This document shows positions 40,960 through 48,656 of a DNA stretch of 64,000 nt, one piece after another. The position numbers and the translations under genes are program-made. Under the pieces are notes generated by a model. It did not search any database. It worked only from the letters and a program-made list of their open reading frames with translations, and was not told where the DNA came from. Numbering within the stretch: position 1 is the stretch's first letter; each line of letters opens with the position of its first letter. The stretch comes from Betaproteobacteria bacterium Ga0077523 (lineage in GTDB: Bacteria; Pseudomonadota; Gammaproteobacteria; Burkholderiales; Ga0077523): assembly GCA_001464695.1 (NCBI GenBank), contig LNDQ01000111.1, positions 38,329 to 102,328 on the forward strand, given 5' to 3'.

Positions 40960-42411
40960 ATGAAAGTCCTGTTCGCGACCTCGGAAGCGGTGCCGCTCAT
41001 CAAGACCGGCGGTCTCGCAGACGTGAGCGGCGCCCTGCCGGACGCGCTGCGCAAGCAAGGCGTCGATGTGCAGGTGCTGCTGCCCGGCTATGGTCCGGTG
41101 CTGGGCTGGATCGACGGTCGCTCGCAGGTGGTTGCCGAACTCCACATCGCGCCGTTTCCGCCGGTGCGCCTGCTCGCGGCGACGTTCCCTTCCAGGGTTC
41201 CGCTGCTCGTGCTCGACTGTCCGGAGCTCTACGCGCGTGGCGGCGGTCCGTACCAACAGGTCGGCGGCGACGACTGGCCGGACAACGACATCCGGTTCGG
41301 CCTGCTGTCCCGTATCGCTGCAGCGCTGGCACACGAAGCGAGTCCGATTCCTTGGCGTCCCGACGTGCTCCACTGCAACGACTGGCAGACCGGTCTCGCG
41401 CCGGCGTACCTCGCCTTCATGCCGGGTGCCCGTGCCCGCACGTTGATGACTATCCACAACCTTGCCTATCAGGGCATCTTTCCGCCGACGTCGCTGCCAA
41501 GGGTCGGCCTGCCCTGGGACTCGTTCAAGGTGGACGGGGTGGAGTTCTACGGCAACCTCTCGTTCCTGAAGGCCGGTCTTCACTATGCCGACCGGCTGAG
41601 CACGGTGAGCCCGACCTACGCCCGCGAGATCCAGAGCGAACCCCTCGGTTTCGGGCTGCAGGGGCTTCTGGCGTGGCGGGCGAAGGACCTGACCGGCATC
41701 GTCAACGGCATCGATACCGACGCCTGGAATCCGGCGACCGATGAATTGATCCCGAGGCGCTACAAGTCGGCCACGCTGGCGCGCAAGATCGACGACAAGC
41801 GGGCACTGCAGGAGCGCATGGGGCTGGAGCCGTCCGCTTCGACGCCGGTCCTCGGCGTGGTCAGCCGCTTCACCTACCAGAAGGGCCTCGACCTGGTGGT
41901 CGCCGCGACCGAGCGCATGCTGAAGCTGCCGGTGCAGCTCGCGGTGCTGGGTTCCGGAGATACGATCCTGGAGAATGGTTTTCGGGAACTGGCGCGCCAG
42001 CACGCCGGTGCAATCTCGGTTCAGGTGGGATTCGACGAAGCGCTGTCGCACCTGATCGAGGCCGGGGCCGACGTCTTCCTGATGCCGTCGCGCTACGAAC
42101 CGTGCGGCCTCAACCAGATGTACAGCCAGCGCTACGGTACCCCTGTCATTGCCAGGGCTACTGGCGGCCTGGTCGACACGGTGGTCGACTGTACGCCGCA
42201 GACCCGGGCCGCCGGGACCGCGACCGGCTTCCTGTTCCAGGAGGCAAGCCCCGACGCGCTGTACGCAGCGGTGGAGCGGGCCGTCGCCGCGTATCACGAC
42301 CGGCGCCTGTGGCGGCAGCTGCAGCGCCAGGGCATGGACCGCGATTACAGCTGGGATGCCTCGGCGAAGGGGTATTCGGCACTCTATGACTCGGTGGCGG
42401 CCCCCCTCTAA
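40960..42411 (+). CDS. glgA: Glycogen synthase
   Basis: MKVLFATSEAVPLIKTGGLADVSGALPDAL; VNGIDTDAWNPATD; MPSRYEPCGLNQMYSQRYGTPVIARATGGLVDTV. Confidence 0.96.
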   Translation: MKVLFATSEAVPLIKTGGLADVSGALPDALRKQGVDVQVLLPGYGPVLGWIDGRSQVVAELHIAPFPPVRLLAATFPSRVPLLVLDCPELYARGGGPYQQVGGDDWPDNDIRFGLLSRIAAALAHEASPIPWRPDVLHCNDWQTGLAPAYLAFMPGARARTLMTIHNLAYQGIFPPTSLPRVGLPWDSFKVDGVEFYGNLSFLKAGLHYADRLSTVSPTYAREIQSEPLGFGLQGLLAWRAKDLTGIVNGIDTDAWNPATDELIPRRYKSATLARKIDDKRALQERMGLEPSASTPVLGVVSRFTYQKGLDLVVAATERMLKLPVQLAVLGSGDTILENGFRELARQHAGAISVQVGFDEALSHLIEAGADVFLMPSRYEPCGLNQMYSQRYGTPVIARATGGLVDTVVDCTPQTRAAGTATGFLFQEASPDALYAAVERAVAAYHDRRLWRQLQRQGMDRDYSWDASAKGYSALYDSVAAPL

Positions 42412-42486
42412 AGGGTGGCAAAATCGCGGTTCCGGAGCATAACGATACGGCCCCGCGCGGGCCGCTACGACTGGTGGAGGGGTGAA

Positions 42487-43812
42487 ATGATCGGAGACAG
42501 GATCGAAACCAACATCGCGGGCGGGCTTGACGTGCCGCTGCCGCGCATGGTGCACGTGCGGCAGAAATTCGACCGCCCGCGCCTCGCCAGCGTGACCGCG
42601 ACCGTGGTGGAGCAGTTCAAGCGCCCCGAAGTCCGTGCCAAGGTGAAGCCCGGCATGACCATCGCCGTCGGTTGCGGCAGCCGCGGCATCAACAACATCG
42701 CCGAGTGCACCAAGCAGGTCATCGCCGAACTGAAGGCGCTGGGTGCGAAGCCTTTCATCTTCCCCGCCATGGGCAGCCACGGTGGCGCCACCGCGGAAGG
42801 CCAGCGCGAAGTGCTCGAAGGCTACGGCATCACCGAGGCCACCATGGGTTGCCCGGTGCATTCGCAGATGGACGTGGTGGAACTCGGCAAGCTCGACAGC
42901 GGCATGCCGGTCTACATGGACAAGCTCGCGGCCGCCGCCGACGGCGTGGTGCTCATCTGCCGCGTCAAGCCGCATACCAATTTCCGCGCGCCGATCGAGT
43001 CGGGCATCGTCAAGATGATGACCATCGGCATGGGCAAGATCATCGGTGCCACCACGCTGCACACGGACGGTATGGACGCTTTCGGTGAGCTGCTGCCCAA
43101 TGCGGCGCGCCTCATCATGGCGAAGAAGAACTTCCTGATCGGCGTCGCCATGGTCGAGAACGCCGCCGATGAGACCGCAATCATCGAGGCGGTGCCGGGC
43201 GAACAGGTGTTCGATCGCGAGCCGGTGCTGCAGGCCAAGGCGAAGTCGCTGATGGCGCGCCTGCAGTTCGACGAGATCGACGTCCTGGTGGTCGAGAGGA
43301 TCGGCAAGAACATCTCGGGTTCGGGCATGGATCCGAACATCACTGGCCGCAACTGCAGGTTCACCGAGTGGGACATGAAGCCGCTCGTGAAGAAGATCGC
43401 CATCCTGGGCCTGACTCCCGAGACCCACGGCAATGCCACCGGCCTCGGCCTGGCCGACGTCATCACCATGCGGCTGTATCGCGACATCGACATCGCCAAG
43501 ACCTACGCGAACGTGATCACGTCCACCTACCTGGACGGCGCCGGCATCCCGATCATCATGAACACCGACCAGGAAGCGATCCAGCTCGCGGTGAAGACCG
43601 TGGTGCGGGTCAAACCGCAGGACACGAAGATCGTGCGCGTCGCCAACACGCTCGAGATCATGGACATCCACGTCTCCGAGCCGTTGCTGCCGCTGGTCAA
43701 GGCGAACCCGTCCATGTTCGAGATCGTGGGCGACCTGGAAGCGTTCAAGTTCGACGCCAAGGGCACGCTCTATCCGATGCTCGGCAAGCACCGCGAGCAC
43801 GCGACCGCGTAA
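42487..43812 (+). CDS. DUF2088 / LarA-family (nickel-pincer racemase/epimerase superfamily) protein, substrate unknown
   Basis: MGSHGGATAEGQ, RVKPHTNFRAPIESGIVKMMTIGMGKIIGATTLH (Lys and downstream His 16 apart as in LarA K184/H200); followed by larC-larE-larB. Confidence 0.88.
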   Translation: MIGDRIETNIAGGLDVPLPRMVHVRQKFDRPRLASVTATVVEQFKRPEVRAKVKPGMTIAVGCGSRGINNIAECTKQVIAELKALGAKPFIFPAMGSHGGATAEGQREVLEGYGITEATMGCPVHSQMDVVELGKLDSGMPVYMDKLAAAADGVVLICRVKPHTNFRAPIESGIVKMMTIGMGKIIGATTLHTDGMDAFGELLPNAARLIMAKKNFLIGVAMVENAADETAIIEAVPGEQVFDREPVLQAKAKSLMARLQFDEIDVLVVERIGKNISGSGMDPNITGRNCRFTEWDMKPLVKKIAILGLTPETHGNATGLGLADVITMRLYRDIDIAKTYANVITSTYLDGAGIPIIMNTDQEAIQLAVKTVVRVKPQDTKIVRVANTLEIMDIHVSEPLLPLVKANPSMFEIVGDLEAFKFDAKGTLYPMLGKHREHATA

Positions 43813-43837
43813 CGCACGGCTTTCCGGAGTAGCGGCA

Positions 43838-44977
43838 GTGCACGTCCACCTCGATGCGGTCGGTGGCGTCGCGGGTGACATGTTCATCGCGGCGGTCACC
43901 GACGCTTTTCCGCACCTGCGCGAGGGCATGTTGAAGGCCATCGCGCAGGCCGGACTGCCGCCGGACATCGAGTGCCGATTCGCAGCGCATCGCGATCACG
44001 CGTTGACCGGTAGCCGGTTCATCGTGGACGAGCAGCAACATCGCGATGATCCGAAGCACCACCAGCATCGGGATTTCGCCGATATCCGCGAGCACCTGCT
44101 CGAGTCGGACCTCAGTCCGGAGGTGAAACACCACGCGGTGGCCATCTTCACCCTGCTTGCTGCGGCGGAGGGCAAGATCCACGGGGTCGCCCCCGAGGAC
44201 GTCTCGTTCCACGAGATAGGCGAGTGGGATTCCATCGCGGACATCGTGGGCGCCGCCTGGTTGATCACGGCGCTCGGTGCCGAGTCGTGGTCCATCGGCA
44301 CCTTGCCGTTGGGGTCGGGCTTCGTGCAGACTGCCCATGGGCGACTGCCGGTGCCGACACCCGCTGCGGCACTGTTGCTGGAAGGTTTTGCGTGCGCCGA
44401 CGACGGCTTTCCGGGCGAGCGCGTGACACCGACCGGTGCAGCGATCGTGCGGCATCTGAAATGCAGCCAGGAACCAGATCGCACCACGCGCAGGCTCGAG
44501 CACAGTGGCTATGGTTTCGGCACGAAGGTCTTCATCGGCTTGAGCAACGTGCTGCGCGTGCTGGCCTTCGAGACGGCCGGTCTCGAGTCGGACGAGTCCG
44601 GTTCCGAAGTGGCGTTGATCCAGTTCGAAGTGGACGACCAGACACCGGAGGATCTCGCGATCGCGCTCGATCGTTTGCGTTCCCATCCTGCGGTGCTCGA
44701 TGTGTTTCAAAGCCCCGTCTTCGCCAAGAAGGGTCGCATTGCGGCGCATATCCAGGTGCTCGCCGACCCGCAGGCTCTCCAGGCCGTGGCGCAGTTGTGT
44801 TTCCTGGAAACAGCGACCATCGGATTGCGTCACCAGATGGTGAAACGCCAGACGCTGCCGCGCGATCTCAAGGTGGTGCAGGTCGAGAATCGGGCCGTGC
44901 GCGTCAAGATCGCGCAGCGGCCGCAGTCGACGACCGCGAAAGCCACGCTCCGCGCTGCGTCGTACCGCGGAGGCTGA
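43838..44977 (+). CDS. larC: LarC-type nickel insertion protein (C-terminus apparently truncated)
   Basis: VHLDAVGGVAGDMFIAAV; EGKIHGVAPEDVSFHEIGEWDSIADIVGAAWLITAL; GRLPVPTPAAALLLEGF; VTPTGAAIVRHL; His-rich linker. Confidence 0.88.
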   Translation: MHVHLDAVGGVAGDMFIAAVTDAFPHLREGMLKAIAQAGLPPDIECRFAAHRDHALTGSRFIVDEQQHRDDPKHHQHRDFADIREHLLESDLSPEVKHHAVAIFTLLAAAEGKIHGVAPEDVSFHEIGEWDSIADIVGAAWLITALGAESWSIGTLPLGSGFVQTAHGRLPVPTPAAALLLEGFACADDGFPGERVTPTGAAIVRHLKCSQEPDRTTRRLEHSGYGFGTKVFIGLSNVLRVLAFETAGLESDESGSEVALIQFEVDDQTPEDLAIALDRLRSHPAVLDVFQSPVFAKKGRIAAHIQVLADPQALQAVAQLCFLETATIGLRHQMVKRQTLPRDLKVVQVENRAVRVKIAQRPQSTTAKATLRAASYRGG

Positions 44978-45000
44978 GGGCCTCAAGGACCACGACTAAG

Positions 45001-45831
45001 ATGGGCGCAACCCAATCACAACTCGACCGGCTCGAAGCCGTCCTCGCCCAGATGGGCGAAATCGCGGTGGCCGTGAGCGGCGGCGTCGATAGCCTGACTC
45101 TCGCCACCTTCGCGCACCGCCGGCTGGGCGAGCGCGTCGAGATGTTCCACGCCACCTCGCCCGCTGTGCCGCCCGAGGCGACATCGCGCACGCAACGGCT
45201 GGCACAGACGGAAGGCTGGTCCTTCGCCGTGATCGACGCCGGTGAGTTCGCGCGTGAGGAGTACCGAGCCAATCCGGTGAATCGTTGCTTCTACTGCAAG
45301 ACCAGCCTGTACGGTGCGATCCGGCCTGCCACTGGCGCGCAGATCGTGTCGGGCACCAATCTCGACGATCTGGGCGAGTACCGCCCGGGGCTCGAGGCCG
45401 CGCGCGACCACGATGTCCGGCACCCCTTCGTGGAGGCCGGCATCGACAAGGCCGGCGTGCGCGAGATCGCGCGCCATCTCGGGCTCGACGATGTCGCCGA
45501 ACTTCCTTCTGCACCGTGTCTGTCGAGCCGGATCGAGACCGGGATTGCCATCGACCCGGCGATGCTGGCAGGGGTGCACGCCGCCGAGCAATGGGTGACG
45601 GCCGCGCTGCAACCGCGCACCGTGCGTTGCCGTGTGCGTGCGGGCGGTGCGGTGATCGAGCTCGATCGCGAGGCGCTGGCGGGCCTCGACGAATCCCGTC
45701 GCATCTCGCTGTCCGGCGAGATGGCGAAGCTCTTCCGCGATCGCGGCTTCGATCTTGCAGTCTCGTTCGCGCCCTATCGCACCGGCAGTGCCTTTCTCAT
45801 CCGCGAATTGAAATCACCTGCTGACTCGTGA
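45001..45831 (+). CDS. larE: LarE ATP-dependent sulfur transferase
   Basis: IAVAVSGGVDSLTLATFAH (PP-loop), NRCFYCKTSLYGAI, SGTNLDDLGEYRPGLEAA, SAPCLSSRIETG. Confidence 0.92.
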   Translation: MGATQSQLDRLEAVLAQMGEIAVAVSGGVDSLTLATFAHRRLGERVEMFHATSPAVPPEATSRTQRLAQTEGWSFAVIDAGEFAREEYRANPVNRCFYCKTSLYGAIRPATGAQIVSGTNLDDLGEYRPGLEAARDHDVRHPFVEAGIDKAGVREIARHLGLDDVAELPSAPCLSSRIETGIAIDPAMLAGVHAAEQWVTAALQPRTVRCRVRAGGAVIELDREALAGLDESRRISLSGEMAKLFRDRGFDLAVSFAPYRTGSAFLIRELKSPADS

Positions 45832-46490
45832 ACATCCACCGAGACATCAAGCTCGACTTCGAGCGCCGCGCCCGCATCGGTCTTGACGAAGCGATCCTCG
45901 CGAGTGGCAAGACGGTCGCCCATCTCACCGCCATACTCGACGAAGCGGCGCAGCACAACGCGCGCTTCCTGTTCACTCGTCTCACGCGCGAGCAGAGGGA
46001 CGCGCTGCCGGAACAGCATCGTTCCCGCATCGACTACGACGATCTGTCCCGTACCGGGTATTTCGGCGATCCGATGCCGCTGTTGACACAGACGCGCATC
46101 GCCGTGGTTGCAGCCGGCACCTCCGACATCAACGTGGTGCGCGAGATCTCGCGCACCCTGCAGTGGTACGGCGAGCCTGCGCTGGAGGTCACGGATGTAG
46201 GGCTGGCCGGCGTCTGGCGGTTGCTCGAGCGCATCGAGGAGATCCGCCACATGCCCGTGGTGATCGTGGTGGCGGGCATGGACGGCGCGCTGCCCACGGT
46301 GGTGGGCGGCCTGGTGCCGGGTGTCGTGATCGGTTGTCCCACGTCCAATGGCTATGGCGTGGCGACGGGCGGGACGGCGGCGCTCAATACGATGCTGTCG
46401 AGCTGCTCGTCCGGTTTGCTGGTGACCAACATCGACAATGGTTTCGGTGCTGCCTGCGCGGCGTTGCGGGTGCTGCAGGCGCCTCGGTAA
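45828..46490 (+). CDS. larB: LarB pyridinium-3,5-biscarboxylate synthase
   Basis: GTGA overlap with larE; PurE-like IAVVAAGTSDINVVREISRTL, VVAGMDGALPTVVGGLVPGVVIGCPTSNGYGVATGGTAALNTMLSSCSSGLLVTNIDNGFGAA. Confidence 0.92.
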   Translation: MNIHRDIKLDFERRARIGLDEAILASGKTVAHLTAILDEAAQHNARFLFTRLTREQRDALPEQHRSRIDYDDLSRTGYFGDPMPLLTQTRIAVVAAGTSDINVVREISRTLQWYGEPALEVTDVGLAGVWRLLERIEEIRHMPVVIVVAGMDGALPTVVGGLVPGVVIGCPTSNGYGVATGGTAALNTMLSSCSSGLLVTNIDNGFGAACAALRVLQAPR

Positions 46491-46507
46491 AGAGTACTTC
46501 CGTACTT

Positions 46508-46603
46508 CCTGAAACACGAAGGGCACGAAGGACACGAAGGTACACGAAGAAACCCGAGCAGCAGTCCTTGCTTTTCCTTCGTATCCTTCGCGTCCTTCGT
46601 GCT
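46508..46603. repeat. CACGAAGGACACGAAGG-type inverted repeat (copy 1)
   Basis: CCTGAAACACGAAGGGCACGAAGGACACGAAGG...CCTTCGTATCCTTCGCGTCCTTCGTG. Confidence 0.85.
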
Positions 46604-46652
46604 GGATGAGGCTTCAGGTTTTTGACTCGCAGCGCTTATCAAGGAGAGAACC

Positions 46653-47060
46653 ATGGGACTCTTGGACCAGATCGCGGGCGCACTCGGCGGCCAGGCGGGC
46701 GGCGGCTCGGGACAGAACCAGATGTTGCAGCTCGTCATGCAGCTGCTGCAGAACCAACCGGGCAGCCTGCAGGGACTGATCGAACAATTCACCCGGGCCG
46801 GGCTCGGACCACAAGCCGCTTCCTGGGTCGGCACCGGCCAGAACCTGCCGATCTCTGCCGACGACCTGATGAAGGTGTTCGGCGGTGGCGGCGGTCAGCT
46901 GCAGGACATGCTGTCGAAGCTCGGCATGCAGCAGAGCGATGCCATGGGCGGGCTCGCGCAGATGTTGCCGGGCGTGGTCGACCGCCTCACGCCGAACGGC
47001 AGCGTGCAGGACGACACGGTCGCGCAGGGCCTGGATCTGCTGAAGAATCTGAAATTCTAG
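46653..47060 (+). CDS. YidB family (DUF937) protein
   Basis: MGLLDQIAGALGGQ...GLIEQFTRAGLGPQAASWVGTGQNLPISADDLMKVFG. Confidence 0.85.
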   Translation: MGLLDQIAGALGGQAGGGSGQNQMLQLVMQLLQNQPGSLQGLIEQFTRAGLGPQAASWVGTGQNLPISADDLMKVFGGGGGQLQDMLSKLGMQQSDAMGGLAQMLPGVVDRLTPNGSVQDDTVAQGLDLLKNLKF

Positions 47061-47857
47061 AGAGCTGGTGCCGCGCTGCCTTCCAGGAGGCAATCGTCGG
47101 CGAGGGTCGTGAGCGGTGAGAAATCCCGGTTCGCGAACCATTCGGCGCGCTTGCCCGAGGTGGTCGGGTTGTCGCACGACGCCACGTTGAGATAAGCGAT
47201 GGTGCGCTCGAAGGGCGTGATGTTGCCCACCGACCCGTGCACCAGATTGCAGTGCATGAAGAGCGCTGTTCCGGCTGGCCCGGTGACGGCGTCGACGCCG
47301 CCCTCTTCGGTGAGTTCCGCGATCAGCGCTTTGGGCAATTCCATCACCGAGTAGCCGCTGCGGTCGAGGTCGCGCGCGGTGTCATCGATGTGGCCGTGAC
47401 GCTGCGACCCCGGAATCACCATGAGCGGCCCGTTGGCCGCCGTCATGTCGTTCAGGAACAGGCCGATCATCAGGGCCTGCGGCGAGCGCATGCCATCTTC
47501 GAAGCGCCAGGTGGCGTAGTCCTGATGCCACCACCAGCCCTGGCCGTCGAAGGCGGCCTTGGGGTTGAGGCGGGTCTGGTGGATATAGATGTCACCGCCC
47601 AGCAGCTGGCGCGCCGGCTCGATCCATCGCGGGTGCCGTGACAGCCGCCGGTACACGTCGTCGAACCGATGCGCTCCATAGACCACGCGTACCGCGTCGT
47701 TGCTCCGTTCGCGCACCACTTCGGGCCGATCGGTCATGGTCTTGATGCGATCGAGCGCATCGCGCAACCGGGCGACCTCGGGGCGCGAGAACAGCGCCGG
47801 CACGGTGACGTAACCGTTGCGCTCGAAAGCCTTCAGTTGTTCCTGGGACAGCTGCAT
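47057..47857 (-). CDS. Phytanoyl-CoA dioxygenase family (EctD-like) Fe(II)/2OG oxygenase
   Basis: WWWHQDYATWRFEDGMRSPQALMIGLFLNDMTAANGPLMVIPGSQRHGH; HGSVGNITPFERTIAYLNVASCDNPT. Confidence 0.83.
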   Translation of the reverse strand: MQLSQEQLKAFERNGYVTVPALFSRPEVARLRDALDRIKTMTDRPEVVRERSNDAVRVVYGAHRFDDVYRRLSRHPRWIEPARQLLGGDIYIHQTRLNPKAAFDGQGWWWHQDYATWRFEDGMRSPQALMIGLFLNDMTAANGPLMVIPGSQRHGHIDDTARDLDRSGYSVMELPKALIAELTEEGGVDAVTGPAGTALFMHCNLVHGSVGNITPFERTIAYLNVASCDNPTTSGKRAEWFANRDFSPLTTLADDCLLEGSAAPAL

Positions 47858-47930
47858 GCCGCACCTCCACGATCCGACGTTGCGGAGAATAGCAGCGCCG
47901 GCCGCTCCCTCACGAGTAGTCGACCGTGGG

Positions 47931-48656
47931 TCAGGCGTGATGGCCGCCCAGGTAGGCGGCACGCACTTCCTCGTTCCCCAGCAGCTCCTTTGGCGTGCCC
48001 TCGACGGTGAGCGTGCCGGTCTCCAGCACGTAGCCGCGATCGGCCACCGACAGCGCCATGTTGGCGTTCTGCTCCACCAGCAGGATGGTGGTCCCGGTGG
48101 CGCGGATCCTGCGGATGGTGCCGAACAGGTTCTGCACGATCAGCGGCGCGAGACCGAGCGACGGCTCGTCCAGCAGCAGCAGCTTCGGCTTCGCCATCAG
48201 GCCGCGCGCCACGGCGAGCATCTGCTGTTGCCCGCCGGAGAGCGTCCAGCCGAGCGCGTTCTCGAACGACTTGATCTCCGGGAAGATGGTGAACTTCTCG
48301 TCGGCCTCTTCCTCGAGCAGTCGGCGGGGCACGCCCTTGCGGTTCGAAGCGCCGAGCAGGATGTTCTCGCGCACGGTCAGGCCGGGAAAGATGCGGCGAC
48401 CTTCCGGCACATGGCTGATGCCGAGGCGTGCGATCGCTTCCGGGCCGAGCTTGTGGATCGGTCTGCCTTCGAACAGCACTTCGCCCTGCGCCGGGACCAC
48501 CAGGCCGGAGATGGTCTTGAGGGTCGTGCTCTTGCCGGCCCCGTTCGCGCCGAGCAAGGTGACCAGCTCGCCCTGTTCGACGTGCAGGCTGACGCCCTTC
48601 AACGCCTGGACGTTGCCGTAGTAGCTCGCGACGTTGGTGAGTTCAAGCAGCGGCAT
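47931..48656 (-). CDS. livF: Branched-chain amino acid-type ABC transporter ATPase LivF
   Basis: LLGANGAGKSTTLKTISGL, LSGGQQQMLAVARGLMAKPKLLLLDEPSLGLAP. Confidence 0.93.
   Translation of the reverse strand: MPLLELTNVASYYGNVQALKGVSLHVEQGELVTLLGANGAGKSTTLKTISGLVVPAQGEVLFEGRPIHKLGPEAIARLGISHVPEGRRIFPGLTVRENILLGASNRKGVPRRLLEEEADEKFTIFPEIKSFENALGWTLSGGQQQMLAVARGLMAKPKLLLLDEPSLGLAPLIVQNLFGTIRRIRATGTTILLVEQNANMALSVADRGYVLETGTLTVEGTPKELLGNEEVRAAYLGGHHA

Noticed and set aside
40810-43968. 1052-aa minus-strand ORF
   Set aside because: Antisense to glgA and the LarA-like gene; composition (runs of R, H, D, V) is typical of high-GC antisense frames, no recognisable domains.
43838-44977. LarC1/LarC2 programmed frameshift as known in Lactiplantibacillus
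   Set aside because: larC is a single continuous frame here.
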